A program made the translations under genes and the position numbers. Positions 17,670 to 25,469 of a stretch of DNA of 64,000 bases are shown piece after piece. The DNA comes from Nocardiopsis sp. CC223A (GTDB lineage: Bacteria > Actinomycetota > Actinomycetes > Streptosporangiales > Streptosporangiaceae), in the NCBI RefSeq assembly GCF_030766825.1, contig NZ_JASFDV010000005.1, positions 1-64,000 on the forward strand, in the 5' to 3' direction. Below the pieces are notes generated by a model, which worked only from the letters and a program-made list of their open reading frames with translations, did not search any database and was not told the DNA's origin. Numbering within the stretch: position 1 is the stretch's first letter; every line of letters starts with the position of its first letter.

Positions 17670-17999
17670 GTGTGCTCCGTTCGTGCTCCGCGGTTTCAGA
17701 CCAGGGCGACACCACACGGCACGACATGACAGCAGGCGGCGCGGCAGGGCGGATGGGGTGGCATCAAACGGTACGTAGCGACACGTGACGATACGCAACC
17801 AGGGCACTTCTAATCCGATGGCCGCAGGTTCGAATCCTGCCGGGTGCGCCACAAAACCCCAGTTCACAGGGGTTACACGAGGACCTCGCAAGAGGTCCTC
17901 GCCGCTTTTCAGACCGATGCGTGCTCCATGTGTGCTCCCCAGTACAAGGTCAGTACAGGTAGGGCACCCACCTCCGGAGCACTTTGCCGTTCCGTGACC
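17670..17999. repeat. att-like module 2 (direct repeat copy 2)
   Basis: It repeats 477-807. TGCTCC pairs lie at 17673/17684 and 17922/17933, each 11 bp apart, with the core ATCCGATGGCC at 17813-17823 and an inverted GGAGCA at 17976-17981. Arm-to-core distances match module 1 almost exactly (about 125 bp left, 100 bp right). It separates the integrase-1 block from the Sdp cargo block. An attP-like junction between stacked elements is the simplest reading. Confidence 0.7.
17807..17851 (+). other. tRNA-Arg(UCU) 3' segment, second copy
   Basis: This is identical to 614-658: anticodon loop CTTCTAA, variable region, T-arm and acceptor 3' strand with CCA. As there, no 5' half pairs with it, so it is an att segment and not a tRNA gene. 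Confidence 0.75.
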
Positions 18000-18511
18000 G
18001 TGCAGGCCCACCCGGGCCCTGCCGGGGACATGCCCTGGGCGGACACGGCCCTGTAACGCCGCGTCCTCCCCCAACACCCATGCCCCTACCCCGCAGGACC
18101 GTCCGGGCGTGTCAGCCGCCCACACGCCCCGACACAGGCGGCCAGCCCGCGCAACAACAGCGCAGTCGCTTTCGTCACATCCGGAAACAGAAAGGCCCCT
18201 CAGGCGCTCTCTGCAGCGCTACACCGGACGGTGCGAGTACTTCGACGAGATCTACGCCGCGATCGCCGGGCTGGTCTCCGACCGCGCCGCCGAGCGGTGA
18301 CCGACCACCTGCCGATTCTCCAGGCCGACACGCACCGACTTCAATCGCGCACCAAGTCGTAGGCTGATCGCCTCGTAGGCCTCGGTCATCTCGGAAGTAG
18401 ATCGCCATCGCCGGTGGGAGGCTCGCCTGCCTGATGTTATGACCTCGGCCGCCCGAAGGGCGGCCCTCACGTACTTGCCAAATGCGCCTCTATTACAGAG
18501 AGTTGCACAAC
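18000..18511. other. Intergenic with possible small ORF
   Basis: No gene is firmly supported. A 45-codon minus-strand frame (ATG 18389 to 18252, starting MTEAYEAISLRLGARL) and a plus-strand frame ending YFDEIYAAIAGLVSDRAAER at 18300 both look protein-like; they overlap, so at most one is real. Either could be the tail of a gene lost in element turnover. Confidence 0.35.
18447..18465 (-). terminator. Hairpin after the response regulator
   Basis: GGCCGCCC-GAA-GGGCGGCC is a perfect 8-bp stem with a 3-base loop, 46 bp beyond the stop of the minus-strand operon ending at 18512. There is no T-run, so termination efficiency is uncertain. Confidence 0.5.
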
Positions 18512-19183
18512 TCAGCGAGACACCATCCACAGGGCGAGCTGGGTACGATCGCGCAGGCCGAGTTTGTGGAGGATGTTGGTGACGTGATTACGCACCGTCC
18601 CCTCTGCGAGGCCAAGTGCGCGCGCGATCTCGCGGTTGGAAGCCCCTTGTCCGACCAGAGAGGCCACTTCTCCTTCTCTCCCGGACAGTTCATCTCCGGG
18701 ATCGCCACCAGGCAGAGAATCCGGAGTGGTGTCCCGGCCACGCAGGAACGCAATCATACGGTCTGCTGCTGGGCCGACTAGGAAACTCCCACCTGCGGCA
18801 ACACGCCGAACCGCCAAGGCGACCTCTTCCGGTTCGGCATCCTTGAGCAAATAGGCTCGAGCACCAGCGCGCAGCCCTGCGAAGAGGTACTCATCCTCGT
18901 CAAAGGTCGTCAAGACGATCGCGGATACGGTGGGGAAGTCCGCGGCCATCCGCCCGATCAACGTCACACCATCCATTCCTGGCATGCGGACATCCACTAG
19001 TGCCGCATGGGGTAGAGCATCAGGGTCGCAGGCAGCGAGGAAGCCCAAGGCGTCGACCCCGTCCGTGGCCTCCCCGACGACGGTGAAGCCTTCGGACTCC
19101 AGTAGGCGAGCCAGTCCTCGGCGCATGAGGGGTTGGTCGTCCACAACCATGACCCGGATGGCCTCCTTTTCTAGACCGGTCAT
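18512..19183 (-). CDS. NarL/LuxR-family response regulator
   Basis: ATG 19183 overlaps the kinase stop (ATGA); 223 residues. The receiver domain has the acidic pair in VMVVDDQ, the phosphoacceptor in ALVDVRMPGMDG and the Lys in AYLLKDAEP. The C-terminal LuxR HTH reads LSGREGEVASLVGQGASNRE, then GTVRNHVTNILHKLG. It is the partner of the kinase at 19180-20433, the last gene of the sdpR-sdpI-DCC-kinase-regulator unit. Its target is not shown; the toxin operon upstream is the obvious candidate. Confidence 0.93.
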   Translation of the reverse strand: MTGLEKEAIRVMVVDDQPLMRRGLARLLESEGFTVVGEATDGVDALGFLAACDPDALPHAALVDVRMPGMDGVTLIGRMAADFPTVSAIVLTTFDEDEYLFAGLRAGARAYLLKDAEPEEVALAVRRVAAGGSFLVGPAADRMIAFLRGRDTTPDSLPGGDPGDELSGREGEVASLVGQGASNREIARALGLAEGTVRNHVTNILHKLGLRDRTQLALWMVSR

Positions 19184-20433
19184 GGCATCGCCGTCTCCAT
19201 GGCAAAGGGGATTCTGGCACACAGCTCGAAACCACCCTCGGGTCGGTCGATAACGGTCAGAGTTCCACCTCTCGTTGTGAGACGTTCACGCAAAGCGGTG
19301 ATCCCGAACCCCTCAACCGTTCCCTCAGCACGCCCTTGGCCGTTGTCAGCCACTGCAAGGGATATGCCCTCGCCTGTGACGTGCACGGTCACTTTCACGT
19401 GTTCGGCCTTTCCATGTCTCAAGGCGTTGGTGAGGGCCTCTTGAACGAAACGGTAGGCGACCAGTTCCAGTTCCCCGTCCATCTCCTCAGGCCAGGGTCC
19501 TGTGGCGGAGAAATCGGTAGTGATGCCCAGTTCACCGAAAGCTTCGGTGAGAGCCTGGATCGCTTCAGAGCCGGAACGGTGCGCCAGGTCCAAGGGTTTG
19601 AGGGCGCGCACCCAGCGGCGGGTATCGTCGAGAGCTTCCTTGGTGAGACGGCGGGCCTGGCGTAGGTCCTCGCGTACCTGTGCAGGCAGAGCAGTCACTG
19701 TGCGCTCCGCGTTCGCCAAGCAGAGATGGATCGATGTGAGGTAGTGCCCTGTACTGTCATGCATCTCGCGCGCCATGCGGCTGCGTTCCTCCGAGATCGC
19801 CGCTTCCCGGACTCGGGAGGCATAAGCACGTAGGCGCGTATGCGCGTTGTCGAGCTCTGCGAGGAGTTCTCTAGTGCGCCGAGCGCGCTTGCCAGCGGCG
19901 ATCAGGGACGTCATGACGAAGAGCACTGCCAGGCTGTAGAGGAGGAGCAAGCCGCCATTGGTCAGTGCATAAGCCGCCGGCAGGTCGGGGTAGAGCACTC
20001 CGAACAGAACGTTGACCGCGGAAAACAAGGAGGATTGGACCAGCCCACCGACCGTTCCGAACACGCACGTTGCATTAGCGATAGCGAGCGCTACCAGGGG
20101 GTAGGCCGCGAAGTCGGTGACGGGCATCAAAACGACAGCCGATATCAGGAATGCTACAGCGACTGCCCGGTCGCGTAAGGGAGCTGAAGACTCCCAGGGC
20201 AGAAAAGGCCAGAGAACGCACAAGGGCACCAGTGCCGAGAGGAGAAGGACGAAGACCCATTCCGAGTGGGGCCAGGCGTTGGGGACGAAGCGCCCCCCGG
20301 CTTGGGCAAGGATCGTACGGACCACGATGATCAGCACGACTGTGGTCCAGAAGAGGTACCTGAGGCCAACAGGGGCGGCATCGCCGCGAAAATCGAGTCG
20401 ACGTAGGTCGAGACGCTCCGAGAGGGGGGTCAT
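19180..20433 (-). CDS. Sensor histidine kinase, HisKA_3 type
   Basis: ATG 20433 overlaps the stop of the DCC gene (ATGA), which decides the start; 417 residues. Five to six TM helices occupy about 20-190 with no large extracellular domain, as in DesK/LiaS-like membrane-sensing kinases. The dimerisation box is EERSRMAREMHDSTGHYL with the phospho-His in MHDS. The HATPase domain has ALTNALRHGK, VADNGQG and GFGITALRERL. It probably signals to the adjacent regulator. Its place in an sdpRI-like operon suggests it senses the Sdp peptide or membrane stress, which is inference. Confidence 0.92.
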   Translation of the reverse strand: MTPLSERLDLRRLDFRGDAAPVGLRYLFWTTVVLIIVVRTILAQAGGRFVPNAWPHSEWVFVLLLSALVPLCVLWPFLPWESSAPLRDRAVAVAFLISAVVLMPVTDFAAYPLVALAIANATCVFGTVGGLVQSSLFSAVNVLFGVLYPDLPAAYALTNGGLLLLYSLAVLFVMTSLIAAGKRARRTRELLAELDNAHTRLRAYASRVREAAISEERSRMAREMHDSTGHYLTSIHLCLANAERTVTALPAQVREDLRQARRLTKEALDDTRRWVRALKPLDLAHRSGSEAIQALTEAFGELGITTDFSATGPWPEEMDGELELVAYRFVQEALTNALRHGKAEHVKVTVHVTGEGISLAVADNGQGRAEGTVEGFGITALRERLTTRGGTLTVIDRPEGGFELCARIPFAMETAMP

Positions 20434-20876
20434 GGGCGCATGGTACCGAGTTCCTCTGGCGGCTTTCGAAGGGGGGCAGACGGGAGCGCGCAGGATGCCG
20501 TCCCACCCGGCAGGCGATGTCGACGGGCAGCTACCCACCGGTAAGCGGCACGATTCGCCACCCGTAGCAGCGGTAATCTCATGGCTCTTCCGAGGAGCCT
20601 GCCGGGTAGGTAACCGTGTAGAAGGACGTGGGCGATAGCATCGCCCCCGGAGAGCAGCCCTCCGTCGGGAAGCACCACCCAGGCACGATTATCGGCTTGG
20701 GTCGGGGTGAGACCGAAACGGGAGAGGTCGGTCCGCTGCCAGGCGGCGAAGGCTGTGCGGGTACGCAGCCGTTCCCGGGCGAACGTCACAACGCGCTGGC
20801 AGAACCCGCAGTCATGATCGTAGAGGAAGAGCCCGCTCTCAGGAACGTCCCCGATACGGGAATACTCGATTCTCAC
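20430..20876 (-). CDS. DCC-family (DUF393) thiol-disulfide oxidoreductase-like protein
   Basis: GTG 20876 lies within a GTGA overlap with the SdpI stop and follows GGAGAGG; 148 residues. The family motif is YDHDCGFCQR near residue 20 (D-x-DC-x-x-C). DUF393 proteins are thioredoxin-fold-like and occur beside HTTM/SdpB-type membrane proteins. Here the same locus encodes an SdpB-like protein and a toxin precursor with a putative disulfide, so a role in disulfide formation or redox control of the toxin is plausible but inferred. Confidence 0.85.
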   Translation of the reverse strand: MRIEYSRIGDVPESGLFLYDHDCGFCQRVVTFARERLRTRTAFAAWQRTDLSRFGLTPTQADNRAWVVLPDGGLLSGGDAIAHVLLHGYLPGRLLGRAMRLPLLRVANRAAYRWVAARRHRLPGGTASCALPSAPLRKPPEELGTMRP

Positions 20877-21307
20877 GGTGTCCTCTCCTGCTCCCCAGCG
20901 CTCTGGTCGTTCTCGTTCCTTCGGCGTACCGAACTGTGTGCTGACCCGGTACCGATGAGTAGGACCGCTGTTCCCACAACGATCGAAACCATCAATGCGA
21001 GGAATTGCAGTCGGGGGGTGTCGGTCAGGTTGAGCGTCGCAGTTCCGATGATGAGCACCGCCCCCGAGGCGATCAGCCATGGAGCTGCCTTCGCGTGGAC
21101 GTCATACCAGGCCTCATGGTCAGACTCGGTGTAGGCGGTGCGGATACCCACGACCCTGTTCGGGCGCAGTCGTCCGCCGTGGCCCATTGCTCCGACGGCG
21201 AAGAGGACAAGTGCGGCCACAACAAGAATGATGCTCAACCATGCCAGGGTTCCACCGCTCAATGGCTGGTCCGCCCAGATATGCGGCAGCACTGCGTCGG
21301 CGCTCAC
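20873..21307 (-). CDS. sdpI: SdpI-family immunity protein, copy 1
   Basis: GTG 21307 follows GGGAG by nine bases; 144 residues. There are three to four TM helices, with the family motif between the first and second (RVVGIRTAYTESDHEAWYDV, about 47-66). B. subtilis SdpI is a larger protein that binds SDP toxin, gives immunity and sequesters the SdpR repressor. This copy is short and lies 20 bp behind an ArsR repressor, the same order as sdpRI. It overlaps the DCC gene by 4 bp. Confidence 0.85.
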   Translation of the reverse strand: MSADAVLPHIWADQPLSGGTLAWLSIILVVAALVLFAVGAMGHGGRLRPNRVVGIRTAYTESDHEAWYDVHAKAAPWLIASGAVLIIGTATLNLTDTPRLQFLALMVSIVVGTAVLLIGTGSAHSSVRRRNENDQSAGEQERTP

Positions 21308-21326
21308 TGCACGTCTCCCATCTCCG

Positions 21327-21650
21327 TCATGGCCGTCGAGGAGCGATACCCGCAGGAGAACCTGCGAACAAATGATCTATCGCCCCGATGTTCAGAAATT
21401 CGAGCATGTCCGCTATGTGTGAATTAAGAGTCTCATTGTCGAGCCGGTAGACGATCGACTTTCCTCTCCTTTCACCGTGCACGATCCTGGACGACTTAAG
21501 TACTTTGAGGTGGGACGAAAGTCCAGGGCGTGATACTCCGACGGCATCAGCAAGATGGCTTGCCGGCATGCCCTTCGAGTTTCCCAGAGTTCGGATGATG
21601 AGTCTTCGATGAGGATGAGAAAGAGCGGCGAAGAAATCGTTCTCTGACAC
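21327..21650 (-). CDS. sdpR: SdpR-like ArsR-family repressor
   Basis: GTG 21650 gives 107 residues. It is a single winged HTH: ALSHPHRRLIIRTLGNSKGM, then SHLADAVGVSRPGLSSHLKVL and a wing RRGKSIVYRL. There are no metal-binding Cys pairs as in ArsR/SmtB, fitting the SdpR/YdgG-like subgroup. It heads the operon sdpR-sdpI-DCC-kinase-regulator. By analogy with B. subtilis it should repress this operon, possibly through the dyad at 21776 or the promoter at about 21660-21740; direct evidence is lacking. Confidence 0.85.
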   Translation of the reverse strand: MSENDFFAALSHPHRRLIIRTLGNSKGMPASHLADAVGVSRPGLSSHLKVLKSSRIVHGERRGKSIVYRLDNETLNSHIADMLEFLNIGAIDHLFAGSPAGIAPRRP

Positions 21651-21775
21651 GGAGACCTCTCAAGGCGCAAGTGAGCGTCATGGTCACCCCAAAAGTGGAT
21701 CCTGGGATAAAGGCATCGTATCGACACACGCATCATCACTCAACGTGAATTCTGCTGACAGGAAAGCAGGCCCGG

Positions 21776-21793
21776 CCATGACGATTGTCATGG
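21776..21793. promoter_or_regulatory. Inverted repeat upstream of sdpR
   Basis: CCATGACGATTGTCATGG has 7-bp perfect arms and a 4-base spacer. It lies between the end of the toxin operon (21864) and the start of sdpR (21650). It may be an operator or a weak terminator for the toxin operon; no T-run follows. Confidence 0.4.
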
Positions 21794-21863
21794 TCAAAGT
21801 GCACCGGATGGGACAGCGGCCCGGAGAGCAGGTCCCCGAGCCGCTGAAGGCCCATGCTCGGAA

Positions 21864-22256
21864 TCAGTCCTTGGGCCCGAGAACCTCATGTGACCTGCGC
21901 ACATCACGCACACCCAGGATCGCTCCGACCAATAGGATCGCGGTCATCGCAGCCAGGACGGCGAACATGGGCACGATCACGCTGCCCGGAGCGTCGATGA
22001 CCGCAGCCCAGACCACGAAAGCCACTCCGGAAACCGACATGAACAGGCAGGACCCGAAGAAGTAGGGTTGCGCCTTCCTGTGGGCGACGAGCCAAGCTTC
22101 TCTCGACGCGAGCGTCACCGGGATTCGTATGCCCGGGCTTCGGTCGATGTTGACTCCATCACGCACGGAATAGATCGATGTCCAGCCGAGAAACGCGCTT
22201 ATCAGACCGAAGAAGATCCCTACTGTGAACCAGTCCGACACAGGTAACACCACCAT
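21864..22256 (-). CDS. SdpI-family protein, copy 2
   Basis: The product has 130 residues with three to four TM helices and the SdpI signature SPGIRIPVTLASREAWLVAH after the first helix. It is the last gene of the sdpC-sdpA-sdpB group, 27 bp after sdpB. The start lacks a strong ribosome-binding site, so GTG codons a few positions in are possible. It is divergent in sequence from copy 1, so the locus encodes two immunity-like proteins: one with the toxin operon, one with the repressor. Confidence 0.8.
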   Translation of the reverse strand: MVVLPVSDWFTVGIFFGLISAFLGWTSIYSVRDGVNIDRSPGIRIPVTLASREAWLVAHRKAQPYFFGSCLFMSVSGVAFVVWAAVIDAPGSVIVPMFAVLAAMTAILLVGAILGVRDVRRSHEVLGPKD

Positions 22257-22283
22257 TCTATCGACGACTTCGAATCATACACC

Positions 22284-23237
22284 CTAACCCTTCATGTCAC
22301 TCTTATCGTATCCACCGAACCTCTTGCTGAACCTTCTGTAGAGATATTCGTGAACATTGATGTCCGGAGAGCTTTCGCGTGGCCACAGGTACAGGAGGAG
22401 GGCACCGCTCATCGTGATACCGAAAGTCACCAACCCTAGGACCATGGCGATTCCTGCATGGAAGAGGACACCTGCCCAGAACAGCGCCTTACGCAAGGGA
22501 GCACTTGCCACGAGACCATAGGCCAAGGCCAACTCCAGGACCAGTGTTCCCCAGGTGAGAAGGACGACGCCCAAAGCCGTCGATACTACCGCCTCAGCAA
22601 CCGTGGCTCTCAAACCGCTCGGGCCGAACTGGGGGTCATGGACCCAGTAGTAGACGGCGGTCCCGTTCACCCACTCCTCCACTGCCAGCTTTCCGATCGC
22701 GGCGTGGAGATAGATCACCGATACCTGAAGTCGGATGAGCATGGCGGATGTGTTTGCGATCATCCGCCGGATCTCTCCTGATCGGTTGATCGACACGGGA
22801 CCACCCTTGAAGGTCCAGTGCCAGCGCCGTGAATCGAGGAGGGCAATGGGGCTGATGAGCAAGGCGATGATCGCGGCTATCTGATCGCCACCCTCGGTCA
22901 TGCTCATGGAGTTGTGCAGGCTGACACTCACCCACACATGGGGCAGGGCCGTCCATCGGGGAAGGTAACCGATCACGACGAGGAGTAGAACGACGACGGC
23001 CAGGGCCTTCCCCCACGCCAAGGAGGGAGCGACGCAGAAAAGTCCGCCCCATCGGAGCCAGCCGTCACATTTCGGAGATTCCCAGGCCTCGTTGGGCGCG
23101 AAGAGCGTATCCACCGAGTTGAACGACAACGTGATGAGCAGCGCGGCAGCGGTCAGCGAACGTGCCAGCGCATAGACGTTCGTCCACGGGTCGTGGACGA
23201 ACAGACCTTCGTACCAGGTGCTCAGGCTTGCTCGCAT
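22284..23237 (-). CDS. sdpB: SdpB-like HTTM membrane protein
   Basis: ATG 23237 follows GGAGG at five bases; 317 residues. It begins with a conserved amphipathic segment (WYEGLFVHDPWTNVYALARS) and has about seven to eight TM helices with a central loop (HNSMSMTEGGDQI) characteristic of HTTM/SdpB proteins. HTTM is related to vitamin-K-dependent carboxylase membrane domains. B. subtilis SdpB, with SdpA, is required to mature the SdpC toxin. The start lies within the end of sdpA (16-bp overlap), so it is co-translated. Confidence 0.9.
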   Translation of the reverse strand: MRASLSTWYEGLFVHDPWTNVYALARSLTAAALLITLSFNSVDTLFAPNEAWESPKCDGWLRWGGLFCVAPSLAWGKALAVVVLLLVVIGYLPRWTALPHVWVSVSLHNSMSMTEGGDQIAAIIALLISPIALLDSRRWHWTFKGGPVSINRSGEIRRMIANTSAMLIRLQVSVIYLHAAIGKLAVEEWVNGTAVYYWVHDPQFGPSGLRATVAEAVVSTALGVVLLTWGTLVLELALAYGLVASAPLRKALFWAGVLFHAGIAMVLGLVTFGITMSGALLLYLWPRESSPDINVHEYLYRRFSKRFGGYDKSDMKG

Positions 23238-23791
23238 CGGACCTCCACCACGACAGCCGAGGTGGGCATCTCCGGGGATTTTTCTCCGCCCTGCCACGCC
23301 CACGGGGTAATCTGTCGGCGGATGATCCCGATCCGACCGCACAGTTGCGGGCGTCCGGATTCGTTCACCACGGGGCCGAACGCGCGGTCTGCCAAAGATT
23401 CGAGGCACTCCGAGTGGTCAGGAGTGGGGCAGTCCATCCAGGAGTCATGACCGATCTCTCCGAGGATGACACCCATCTCCACGGACTGCAGACGTCCTTC
23501 CCTGTCCGCACCGAAAAGCCACTTGGCGGCACCGTTACCACCGGTGTCCGCATGCCGCCAGCTCTCATCGGCGGTTTCCTCATAGGCAGTGATCCTCGGC
23601 TCTTGAGGGTCCCGGGTGAAGAACGCCCACCCCTGGGGGACAGCTGTCTGCACCGTGAATTTCGGAACGAACTCGGTCAGGCCAGCCCAGGCCGAGTAAG
23701 GCGTGGAGGCGACCAGCGAGGAGTTGACGACCACCGCGAGGATAAGGCTCCAGACGATGAGGGCCAGCGCACGGAGACGACGTCTCTTCAT
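23222..23791 (-). CDS. sdpA: SdpA-like toxin maturation protein
   Basis: The product has 189 residues. One N-terminal TM helix (about 7-26) is followed by a soluble domain with the family hallmark VPQGWAFFTRDPQEP (about 52-66). Three Cys residues (in DCP, SECLE and LCGR) may form disulfides outside the membrane. SdpA and SdpB together mature pro-SdpC to the active peptide in B. subtilis. ATG 23791 is 6 bp past the sdpC stop. Confidence 0.9.
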   Translation of the reverse strand: MKRRRLRALALIVWSLILAVVVNSSLVASTPYSAWAGLTEFVPKFTVQTAVPQGWAFFTRDPQEPRITAYEETADESWRHADTGGNGAAKWLFGADREGRLQSVEMGVILGEIGHDSWMDCPTPDHSECLESLADRAFGPVVNESGRPQLCGRIGIIRRQITPWAWQGGEKSPEMPTSAVVVEVRCEQA

Positions 23792-23796
23792 CGGAT

Positions 23797-24420
23797 CTAG
23801 GCTGCCGTGTCCAGATCGTTGGCGATCCGGTCGACGATCTGCTGCTCCAGCAAGTCTCCGTCGATCTCACCCGACTTCGGGCTCACCACGGTGACCCAGG
23901 CGACGGCGGCGACCGCCACGGCTGCCGCCGCAGCGTAGTTGACAGCGGCGACGACCGTCACGACGCAGCCGAGCACCGCCGTGCAGGCGTTGGGGGTGAT
24001 GTCACCCTGCGCTGCGGCCTGGGGGTACAGCTCCGCGAGGGCCTCATAGATCTGCTCTCCCGTCGACTGCAGCGTTGCCTGAATGGTCAGGTGGTCGCCG
24101 GAATAGACGCCATCAGCGAACTCGACGAAGAACTCCGGGTCCTGCTCTTCCAGCTTCTCGACCAGTTCACCGCGCAGGTGTTCCATGCCGGCGTTCTCGG
24201 TGTCGACCCCTTCGAACATGGTGTTCAGCTCAGGGATGGCTTCGACAGCAGGTCCGGTGCCGAAGTAGATCGCGCTGAACAGTTCGACACCATCATAGGG
24301 ACGCTCTGAGACCGTGGACTCCTGGGTGATCGGTGCGGAGAACACAGAGGCGTTGGCCACTACCGGCGTGCCGATCACAACGGCACCGGCAGCCACCAGT
24401 GCCAAGAATTTTCTATTCAA
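23797..24420 (-). CDS. sdpC: SdpC-family toxin precursor
   Basis: TTG 24420 is preceded by GGAGGAACC and starts a clear Sec signal peptide (about 1-24, ending VVANA). The product has 207 residues. The SdpC core motif is YDGVELFSAIYFGTGPAVE (about 42-60). The predicted mature toxin begins around C146 with a C-x5-C pair (CTAVLGC, 146-152) and a long Ala/Val hydrophobic helix (about 153-180). In B. subtilis SDP the mature peptide also begins with a C-x5-C disulfide loop (CGLYAVC) and then a hydrophobic helix. It heads the toxin operon. Confidence 0.92.
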   Translation of the reverse strand: MNRKFLALVAAGAVVIGTPVVANASVFSAPITQESTVSERPYDGVELFSAIYFGTGPAVEAIPELNTMFEGVDTENAGMEHLRGELVEKLEEQDPEFFVEFADGVYSGDHLTIQATLQSTGEQIYEALAELYPQAAAQGDITPNACTAVLGCVVTVVAAVNYAAAAAVAVAAVAWVTVVSPKSGEIDGDLLEQQIVDRIANDLDTAA

Positions 24421-24560
24421 GGTTCCTCCAAATAGATAAGGAAGCAAACGCCCGATGGGCGACGCGAGAAGGAATCTAGCACAGACAAATGCTTCAGAAA
24501 TTAAACGATCCCCGAATCACAGGCATCCAACAGCACTGGAACACCTCTGACCTGGAACTT

Positions 24561-24590
24561 GGAACCCTGTCCACATGCGGACAGGGTTCC
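24561..24590. promoter_or_regulatory. Perfect 12-bp inverted repeat between divergent genes
   Basis: GGAACCCTGTCC and GGACAGGGTTCC flank an ACATGC loop. It stands in AT-rich DNA between sdpC (minus) and a small secreted-protein gene (plus). It could be a shared operator or a terminator; followed on the plus side by ATTAATTAATTATTAAATTG, it has no clean T-run. Confidence 0.5.
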
Positions 24591-24717
24591 ATTAATTAAT
24601 TATTAAATTGTTTAAATGAACATCTCCCCGCTATGATCTCCGAGTTCGAAGGCACCCCGAGAGCCCATCTTCCAGGCAAGTAGGGGGCCAACAGAGATCA
24701 CCCTTGGAGTTAAAACC

Positions 24718-25062
24718 ATGAGGATCTTCCGCCACATGTTCGCCCTCGTCACCGCTATGGTGGTGGCCGTATCCGTAGGGATTGCCCCGGCTTCTGCTGA
24801 CAATGTGCCGACCACGTATGCGAACCCAGCGCTGGATGCACCCGAAGGGCTCACCTGCACGGGAACCCCCAGCTTCGGTGCGGTCACCTGCGAAGCCGAA
24901 GAAGAAGAGATCGCGTGGATGCTGACAGTCCTGTGCCAGGATGCGATCACCGGCCTGAAGTTCGGGTTGGCCTCTCCGACCATCCAGGGGAGCGGAAGCA
25001 CCGTTGTCTCCTGTGGCCTGCGTCGGTATCCCGTGTCCTACGAGATCCGCCTGGTCAGTTAG
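24718..25062 (+). CDS. Small secreted Cys-containing protein
   Basis: The product has 114 residues; TTGGAG lies nine bases before ATG. A signal peptide (about 1-28, ending PASA) leads to a short acidic/polar domain with four Cys (LTCTG, AVTCE, VLCQD, VVSCG), enough for two disulfides. It is divergent from sdpC across a 297-bp AT-rich gap with a perfect inverted repeat. No family is recognised. It may be an accessory secreted factor, a second peptide or unrelated. Confidence 0.75.
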   Translation: MRIFRHMFALVTAMVVAVSVGIAPASADNVPTTYANPALDAPEGLTCTGTPSFGAVTCEAEEEEIAWMLTVLCQDAITGLKFGLASPTIQGSGSTVVSCGLRRYPVSYEIRLVS

Positions 25063-25261
25063 CGTCTATACGAAGAGGTTGTGCGTAACCCCCTACCCGG
25101 ACGCCACATTAAAGAGTGCTCCTCACGCCATATGGCCCAGTAGTAGGAGACGGGGGCTTCCCCCTCCCGGACGCTATCTGCGACCCCCGGCGGTGGTGGT
25201 GGGGCGTCCAAGAAGGAAACCCGAAAGTCGCCGAACAGGACCTGCACGACCTCCATCAAGG

Positions 25262-25310
25262 GCGTCCCCTGCAAGCAGTCGCCCGCCTGCGCAGGGGACG
25301 CTTTCTTTTG
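25262..25310 (+). terminator. Rho-independent terminator
   Basis: GCGTCCCCTGC (25262-25272) and GCAGGGGACGC (25291-25301) form an 11-bp perfect stem followed by TTTCTTTTGG. It probably ends transcription from the secreted-protein gene about 200 bp upstream. Confidence 0.8.
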
Positions 25311-25469
25311 GTAGGGCCTCCTCATCATGCACTTCGCCACCGCCGAACGGCTCACCTGGCGCAAATGGTGCCCGTTCGTCACTTACGCTCCGCTCATCCC
25401 GGTGCCAACCCCGATCGAAGCAGTCACCGTCCAGGAACCCTCCTCCTTCCAGGAGCGGCAACTCGGAGA

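Noticed and set aside
6945-17800. A full conjugative AICE
   Set aside because: No FtsK-like TraB, Rep or primase gene is found; int, regulators and cargo only.
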